DNA from: Agrypnia vestita
Taxonomy: Eukaryota > Arthropoda > Insecta > Trichoptera > Phryganeidae
Direction: 5' to 3'
DNA length: 64,000 nucleotides
NCBI GenBank assembly: GCA_016648135.1
Contig: JADDOH010023167.1
Span: 248,001 to 312,000 of the forward strand
This document shows positions 56,867 to 64,000 of this stretch, piece after piece (position 1 is the first letter of the stretch; the number at the start of each line of letters is the position of its first letter). Position numbers and translations under genes: made by a program. The notes beneath the pieces are model-generated. The model was given only the letters and a program-made list of their open reading frames with translations, was not told the origin of the DNA and made no database searches.

Positions 56867-58256
56867 TTTCTTATTATTAACGCTCTCTCACTACCGTCGA
56901 ATAAAATCTGTAATTTAGTTTATTTATGTTCAATTTGTATATTTTATTTTTTAAATGTAACATTTTTAATTTCAAGGCTTCAAAAAAATAATTACTGGTA
57001 AGTCCGAGGCAGTGCAACTGTTGGTACCCCTAAATACAGTAATAGTGGGAGTCGTATGAACGAATGCAATAGTATTCGTATAATATATGACCCAGCGAAA
57101 AAGGACATATTTATGATACTTTCTATAAAATATATACGGGCTCATATTGCTGGCGACAGTTTATTTAGTTGGAGAATACATAAATATGGAGTGTAAGTAA
57201 ATATGTCTGCTAGACAAATGTAAGTCAGTTTTTCTTTCGGTCTGGTCTGGGTAGAAAATAAAACTTATCTAAGAGAGCGATTACCGAGAAATTCGCTTTC
57301 TTCTGTCGTAATGTTGGGGGCTATCATTTGGTCCAATGAAAATTAAGTATAAACGGTTACATTAGGGACCTCTTCATGGCCCCAAGTGACGTCACAATGA
57401 ATCGTTTTTCGCAGCGCTCATTTTTCACATTTATACCATTTGTGACCTCTACAATTCTGAAGATTTTTCAAATATTATCCCGAAGAAAATACTCGCCGAA
57501 ATATTTCGTCAAGATCTGTGTTCTCTGGTTTAAGATTACAGGGCTGTTTCGGCACCTTTTTAGATAATCTATGGGTAAAGCTATTAATGCGTTTTACGAT
57601 CGCTGGTTAACGCTATCCCACGGATAGGGTAATCAAAATAAAATGTATAATAAACTAAAAAATACGATTATTTGGATAATTAATTATTTATATAAAAAGT
57701 TACATAATTTATTAACTCTACAATACTAGACAGTAACCAAACATTCAACATTAATCGAAAAGCAATATTTCAGTGATGAATAGAACTCTTGCACAAAAGC
57801 GTGTAATCTCTTCCAAAATAAATAGTTCTGAAAAATCGCAACATCATTAATAAAATTGAATTTAAATTATTTATTGTAAAAAATTTCCACTTCAAAAAAA
57901 TATGTTAATAATGATCTAAATGTAGGTGACATTAATAACATGTTGTGCAAAAAGTTAGTCGGCCGGCCAAAATCTAAATATAATTTTATTTTAGATATTT
58001 AAGGCTTATATTCATTTGGCATTTTAGATATTTAAATAATGGATATTTTATGAAAAATTTAACGTAAAATAGGTTAGTAATATTTAAAAAAAACTTTTAT
58101 ATTTTATTTCTTCATAACTGTTGATATTTCACTCAAAGTATAAAGAATATTTTCTATTCAAAATTGAATGAAAAAGACTCGATCAAATTTTTTGTCTACC
58201 AGCTTCGAGACCCCATGTATAATGATAATTATTATGTATATTACGATAGACAGACT
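56867..58256. other. No gene seen
   Basis: AT-rich. The plus frame at 57376-57567 lacks a domain. Confidence 0.5.
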
Positions 58257-58641
58257 GTAACAGAGCTAGTCCACAATACTTCGCAGGTGGATTCCTGTCT
58301 ATATTATGAGTCGAAAATGTTCAAGCAACCGTGACCATTATAATATCAATAGTTAAGGAGATATGCGAAAGTTTGCATTTTTTTCCAATATTTCTGACGT
58401 TGGAATATCATTACAGTAACTTATATCTAATGTGAAAAATTTAATACAATACAAGTCAAATACCTAACATGATAAAAACCATCCGAATGCAAAACATTCC
58501 AATTGGATTTTTTCAGGGTTTTTATTATTTTTTAACACTTATTGAAACGAATGAATTTTTCGTAATCAATATAAGTATTACTGTAATGATACTTCAAGAT
58601 TTTGTAAAAAATAAGTCAGAAATATTGAAAAAAAAAGCAAC
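58257..58641. repeat. Family B repeat, left part
   Basis: TGTAACAGAGCTAGTCC end, ATTATGAGTCGAAAATGTTC, centre AAAACATTCCAATTGG, then AAATAAGTCAGAAATATTG where a LINE interrupts it. Confidence 0.8.
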
Positions 58642-59234
58642 TGACATCATTCCATTCTCCGCAAATAACAGACAGCTAACACTTTGTTCAGCATCAACAT
58701 CTAATACAAATAGGTTAGCTGAAGTAAATCGCATCCACAAAACTAATTTCTGTGATCGTGCTTTCGCGGTGGCTGGACCAAAGTTATGGAACAAACTACC
58801 TAATAAACTGAGATAAACGGACAGCTTACCTCAGTTCAAAAACAACTTAAGACGCATTTATTTATACAATCCTATAAAACCCTAATCTGACCACAACACT
58901 AGCTAATGTTTTCCACTCCTAGTGTGCACTCGGCGAAAATTCTTAAATAAAATTTCTTAAAACTCCGCGAAAAACACCTAATTCTTTCAGGCTATTACAG
59001 TATTATAGTATTAAACTATTATAGTATCTTATATTATAGTATCCCAACTATTATAGTATTAAACATTAATTCCATTTCTTGCATGCCACCTAGTAAATAA
59101 GTAATGGTAAATAAGTTTTTTTTTAGCAGTAAGTTCCTTTGTAAAATAATTTTCTGTGTAATGTGCCCTTGAGATGAGTGAGTATTCGCAAAAACGGCGC
59201 TATATAAATTATCCAAATATTATTATTATTATTG
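58642..59234 (+). mobile_element. CR1/L2-like LINE 3' end nested in family B
   Basis: The frame has CDRAFAVAGPKLWNKLPNKL, the classical closing motif of CR1/L2 reverse transcriptases, then a stop and SLPQFKNNLR. The 3' UTR ends GGCGCTATATAAATTATCC and an ATT microsatellite (59219-59233), the usual tail of this clade. Confidence 0.85.
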
Positions 59235-59340
59235 CATAATTCCATAACTATTGATATGAGATCATGGTTGCTTGAACATTTTCAACTCATACTCAAGGCA
59301 TGAATCCACCTGTAAAATATTGTAGACTAGCTCTGTTACA
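59235..59340. repeat. Family B repeat, right part
   Basis: It resumes with CATAATTCCATAACTATTGA and ends GACTAGCTCTGTTACA. Confidence 0.8.
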
Positions 59341-59358
59341 CTCTGTATATACCTATAT

Positions 59359-59614
59359 CGTCGCTGTATATATAATTAAGCCTATGTGCCGTTTTAGTAC
59401 ATTCTGAGATAAACGAATGAACTGTTTTAAAAAATAATTGCACAGACTAGATTTACAAAAAAATATTTTAAATAATTACTAGGCACACATTCCAGATGAA
59501 CGTCAATTTTTTTTTAGTATATCTCTATTATTTATATGAAAAATTGACAAATTGATTCATTCATCTGAGAATATATTAAACGGCACATAGGCTTAATTAT
59601 ATATAAGGCGACGA
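59359..59614. mobile_element. Fold-back MITE
   Basis: TATATAATTAAGCCTATGTG (59370-59389) is repeated inverted at 59583-59603 (CACATAGGCTTAATTATATA). Arms are about 60 bp. Confidence 0.8.
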
Positions 59615-59866
59615 CTTATAGTTTTTTATGTACGTACCTATCTGTTAAAAAAATATTTGTGTTTAAAATTTTATGTGTTGTTATACATATCGTGTGCATA
59701 AATAAACTATTTTACAAAAGATAACCGTAACATCAATTAAGATAACCATGACATGTAGGAGCGTTATTTCCATTTTTCCGCCAGAAGCATTATCGTAATA
59801 TTATCATTCAGTTTATTTTTTCGCCCTTGCACATGTTCCAAAGCGTTCCCACAAACGGACTATCAG
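59615..59866. other. Spacer
   Basis: No feature. Confidence 0.4.
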
Positions 59867-59958
59867 GTACCAGGTACATGTGTACATCACGGTTCAGAGC
59901 GGCCGGCTCCTGCCCGAGGTCCCTGACCTCCGCGGGCGGCCAGGAGACGGCCTTGGAG
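59867..59958. CDS. GC-rich candidate exon, strand unresolved
   Basis: A sharp GC island in AT-rich DNA. On plus, ATCAG|G (acceptor) to GGAG|GTGATC (donor at 59959) encloses a frame HVYITVQSGRLLPEVPDLRG. On minus, the same DNA is open as SWPPAEVRDLGQEPAALNRD and then MYLVPDSPFVGTLWNMC, with third codon positions mostly G or C. Neither protein is recognised. The composition suggests selection, but the strand and boundaries are uncertain. Confidence 0.35.
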
Positions 59959-60990
59959 GTGATCGGTAGTCCAAAAGTTGACTATCGGATCAAAATACCA
60001 AAAGGCAAACCTTCACACGTCTTGACGGTAACTTGGAAAGACGTATGGCCTATTTGGAAATTACGTTATTTGGTGATTGTTACCTCAACATTATATTACA
60101 TGATAATTATATTACAGAATTCTGCTGTTAATTGGAGAGTAAGGCAAAAAATTTTTGGCCCAAAATTACTTTTTAGTGCATTTAAGTAAGATATAAGCGT
60201 GCAATTTAATATAATATTTATATACAAGTATTTTTTTTTTACGCTTGCTTGTCTGTGTATCCAGCGTAAAAATCACTTCCATGTTTTGTGAGCTCATAAA
60301 CTAATTTTCTATATTATTATTAATCGATTATAAATTATGATGGATTCATTGATAAATTAGTGAATCTGGCAACTGATTCATGTATTGTCATCGAGAATAA
60401 GTCTGTGCGCACAATTTCAGCTCGATTGGACATTAGGAAGCAGGTGGAATATTGATTATAAGATTAGGTCCAAACGCTGCTTAGAAAAACACGAGAAGCT
60501 AATATAAGCGTGGTAAAAAAAAGAGAAACGTCAAGACAGCTGTCAAATGTCAATATTTATATGATTTTTTTTATTTTATTTCTTAAGTCATTTAATATTA
60601 GCTACATAAATAAATTCGTAAATTAATTAGTATTTTACTAATTAATATGTATTTACATTTAAATAATATATAATACTCGATAATCTGTAATCCCGTAATC
60701 TATAATATAATAATACTATTCAATCCATCATTCATATACAATTTATAATAAACATCCTATTATCTTTAATACTATACTATTTTTATAATAATGGTAGCAT
60801 TTTTTTTTTAAGTTCAGTTCCTCATGTTTTCCAGCATCGCATACATTTTTACACTTCTGTACATTCTGACGAAAATATTGGCTTTAATTTAATATTTGAA
60901 CTCTTTGGATGAAGAAAGTAGTATATAGATGTGTGTGTGAAATAAATTAATTTCTTCCAACTTTTAAAATAATATTAGTAGATAGTTATT
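59959..60990. other. No gene seen
   Basis: AT-rich. Confidence 0.5.
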
Positions 60991-60997
60991 TTATACA

Positions 60998-61229
60998 ATC
61001 CCAATTACAATAATTTCGTTGTTTGCCCGTCCGTCCGTCCACGTAACTTCGTGTAACGTCCGTAACTTTTTTCCTATTCTTTTTTTTTGAAATTATGTTT
61101 ACGAAAAAAACTTTGAAAAAAAAAATTCAAATTTTTTTTTACGATTTTTTTTTTAATAAAATGAATAAATACTTATTCCTTAGGGACCGACATGTAAAAG
61201 TACCGTCATTTTTGACGGGTTACTGTAAG
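60998..61229 (+). mobile_element. Helitron, degraded
   Basis: ACAATAATTTCGTTGTTTGC head; 3' CCGTCATTTTTGACGG hairpin (61203-61218) then GTTACTGTAAG, a mutated CTAG end. Poly-T tracts inside. Confidence 0.6.
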
Positions 61230-61839
61230 TGTTTATTAAAACCTTAAATTTTAAACAAAACTCCAGATTGCAATGACTGTTTGCGTGATGATTTGGGATA
61301 TGATACACGCTTCGACATCAAATAAACACGTATTTTTTAAGAACACTCAACCATCGTGAAGTGTATGCGTAGCAGAATATTGATGTAATTAATTAATTGA
61401 AAATGGTTTATAAGCCATTACTCAATCAACATATCACACTAATTAGACCGCGTAGATTCACGGCTACTTTCCGAAGGTCGCAACTAAAATTGCAAAAGTC
61501 GTTAAATTAAATTAGTTAAGTAAATACGCGGCCTAATTAAAACGTCCCGTCTATTGTCTAGTTTGTGTGTGTGAGTGGGCGTCACCAGAATAGCAGTCTT
61601 GTTGTTTTTAGAATACGGCTGATTATTGATGGATTTGGCGTTGAAAAAAATAAATATGACGATAATTATCTCTGCGTGAGTTAAATTATATTTTTGGATT
61701 TGACTACTCAAGTTTCAAGAGTATCAGAATTTTCATTGAAAAATTATCTTATTTTAAAATAAAGCTTCAAAAATGGGCTTTTCTCCCAAAAACACTTTTT
61801 CATATTTACAAAATTTCTAATAGTTCATTATAATGACGT
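61230..61839. other. No gene seen
   Basis: Unassigned. Confidence 0.5.
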
Positions 61840-62010
61840 ATAATATAATAATTCTAATAAGCATTATTCTCTATTTTATAATATCGATCACTAACGTTAT
61901 AAATACGCTAGTCTTGATAGCGCTGTTCTCATAGCCTGTTGGCCGAAATATATATATTTATTATCTATATAATAAAAGTACCTACGTCATTTTTGAAAGG
62001 TTTTAGCTAG
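61840..62010 (+). mobile_element. Helitron 3' fragment
   Basis: Matches 19865-20032 and ends TTTTAGCTAG|T at 62010. Confidence 0.55.
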
Positions 62011-62647
62011 TTTGATAATAATGCTGAAATGAAGCAAGTAATTAGCAAATATACTAAGTAGACACTCTAATTATTAGTAAAGCAAAGCCTCGTTAGGAAA
62101 TTATGTAAGCTTATAATAAGTACACGTGATAACTTATAATAAGTAGGTATCTTATCTATTAGCGTCATTACAATAATTTATATTTCACAGATTGCAAAAA
62201 AAGAGATTAAAATAGGCTTACTTTCAATGCACACACAATATACATTATAAATTAATTAAATAAAAGAATTTAGATATTTTTTTCCCTCGTCCATCCTACC
62301 TGGTAATTTTAAGAAAATGAAATTCTACCAAAATTGTAATAAGAAGGCATAAGCCATTTTTGTATATTAAATCAAGTAACCCAGTGTCACAATGGGACCA
62401 TGAAGGCATGTTCAATGTTCGCTAGCAACGCCGTTGATTAAAAATAAACAAGATTTTTCTAAGAAATTCTTCGTACTTCCTTTCATGTAGACGCAATTAA
62501 ATGCTTGGTGACTGAATTAATACAAACATGCCTACCAATTAATCCTGGGATCCCTTCTGGTACTTGGTAGCCATTAAATTACGCTTTTTATGTCACAGGA
62601 TGTTTTTACATAGTTTGGAATATATTTCTTTACTCTTAGTATATTTG
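62011..62647. other. No gene seen
   Basis: Unassigned. Confidence 0.5.
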
Positions 62648-63204
62648 TAATTTATAGAAAAAAACTTTGCTTCAACTACTTTTTTATTATTGAAATAATT
62701 CAACACGAGTCGAAGTCAATGGCTTCTTCGTCAGGTTAACAAAATTAAATTTAAAAATCGAAGTACCTACTTAACATGAAAATAAATTTAAAAGATAACT
62801 ATTTGCAAAAAGGACCTGATTATTTATAACATTCAATATGACCATATTTTGGCTATGGATCATTCTTTTGATAATAAATAAGGGATTACAAATTTTACAT
62901 ACAAATTATACAGAATCACAGTTTTGATAAATTAGAAATTTTGTAAATAAGAAGAGTGTTAATAGTAAATTGAATGTTATAAATAATCAGATCAATTTTG
63001 CAAATGGTTCTAGATATCTTTTAAATTTATTTGCATGTTAAGTAGGTACTTTTCCATATATAACTTTTTAATATTTTGATTATCTATACTTCGATTTTCA
63101 AATTTAATTTTGTTATCCTGACGAAGAAGCCATTGGCTTCGATACATGTTGAATTTTTTCAATAATAATAAAAGAGGTGTAAACAAAGTTTATTTCTATA
63201 AATT
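62648..63204. mobile_element. Large fold-back element with hammerhead-like motif in each arm
   Basis: Arms 62648-62837 and 62969-63204 (the right arm has about 40 extra bp). Outer block TAATTTATAGAAA; inner ATTTATAACATTCAAT. Each arm carries CTGACGAAGAAGCCATTG with a matching hairpin. No coding capacity. Confidence 0.85.
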
Positions 63205-63270
63205 ATAATTATAATGTCACCACAAAATAATTTTGCTGTGTTTGAAGAAGAAAAAACTTAATATATTTGT
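63205..63270. other. Repeat-associated block
   Basis: ATAATGTCACCACAAAATAA at 63210-63229 is the block that follows the hammerhead-like motifs. Confidence 0.4.
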
Positions 63271-63500
63271 TTATTTATTATTAATCAACGCCCTAGTGGG
63301 CTTTTACAGTACAAGAAAGTTACAAAGATTTTAATATCCTATATAACCTAAAACACATTTTGAAGTAAATAATTAAAAAAATAATAATAGAAATAAAACA
63401 TATTTAAGGGAAATTAACAATAATTAAGACACTTTTAAATATATACAAAATTTAGTCCATTAAACTGTCATTAATTCAATTGGTATCTATATTCTAAGTA
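63271..63500 (-). repeat. LINE 3' end
   Basis: TTTATTTATTATTAATCAAC then GTGGGCTTTTACAGTACAAG matches the jockey-like 3' end at 36640-36690 on the same strand. Confidence 0.45.
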
Positions 63501-64000
63501 ATTCTTTAATTCGGGTATGCTCCTACACCGAAAAAGTCTACGAATTCTGAAAAAGTGAATTTTTTAAACAAAGCTTTTAAGTTATGATAGCAATGGACGT
63601 TCTTAACAACAAAAACGAAAAAAGGCTACTAAAAATTAATGCATACATTTTTATAAAATTGTTTTGAAAGAGTTTAGCACATTAGACGATAAATAAATTA
63701 CTGGTCAAGAGTACGGTTGCCTCTTTAAGGAACTGTAGGAAAAACTGGTTTTTAAACAAGCGTACCTATTCGACCGTTACAATTAGTAGTTTTAAAATGT
63801 GTGAGACAAGTATTCTGATGAAGCGTCGATCTACTATTCTGGTTTTTAATGCGATGGGCCATGCAAAACTAATTTCGAAGCAGTACATCATTCGCCTCGG
63901 TAAGAACGAAATTATTCGCATGGTTTGAAAATAACAATCGGCATTGTTAAATTACTCTTCTCTCGATAATGCGAACTGTATAAAATAAAGAATTTTTTGC
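63501..64000. other. No gene seen
   Basis: Possibly the decayed 5' continuation of the preceding LINE; no motif found. Confidence 0.4.

Noticed and set aside
61964..62010. A 47-bp mini-Helitron (TC...CTAG between A and T)
   Set aside because: Upstream similarity to 19.8-20.0 kb shows this is the end of a longer Helitron piece, so the inner TC is probably chance.

Overview
This is eukaryotic genomic DNA, AT-rich, gene-poor and packed with transposable elements (TEs). An insect is the best fit, most likely a moth or butterfly (Lepidoptera). The reasons are three cecropia-type mariner elements, Helitrons whose ends resemble the lepidopteran Lep1 type (TC at the 5' end, a GC hairpin and CTAG at the 3' end, inserted between A and T), tRNA-derived SINE-like pieces, and many 5'-truncated non-LTR retrotransposon tails. 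No complete host gene can be read. There is no operon, rRNA gene or CRISPR array.

Layout. 0-7 kb: a candidate internal exon (494-703), a possible TATA/initiator promoter, an 82-bp perfect palindrome, a MITE nested in a tRNA-like SINE, a long inverted-repeat element and a Helitron. 7-14 kb: fold-back repeats of a family called A here, a LINE fragment with a clear target-site duplication inside one of them, a complete short Helitron and a repeat pair (family C). 13.5-14.8, 23.5-24.8 and 28.5-29.7 kb: three near-identical full-length mariner elements, each broken differently. 17.2-17.7 kb: a long phased array of heat-shock elements just upstream of a TATA box, next to a fold-back MITE. 21.1-21.9 kb: an element with 16-bp terminal inverted repeats flanked by TTAA. 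26-34 kb: more A and B fold-back repeats and LINE remnants, including one with the FADD box of reverse transcriptase. 34.8-35.8 kb: a candidate 5' UTR and first coding exon with a consensus splice donor. 36-64 kb: B and A repeats, eight or so LINE tails, further Helitrons, several inverted-repeat elements and a GC-rich candidate exon near 59.9 kb.

How the parts relate. Almost all recognisable coding sequence is dead TE protein. The mariner copies look recent: identical 29-bp terminal repeats, TA duplications and very similar sequence. The LINE pieces are older and carry several stops. Any host transcription probably comes from the heat-shock-type promoter at 17.6 kb and from the possible 35 kb first exon; both would be long-intron or non-coding transcripts if real. 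All statements were made by eye from the sequence. Family names rest on protein and terminal motifs, not on a database search.
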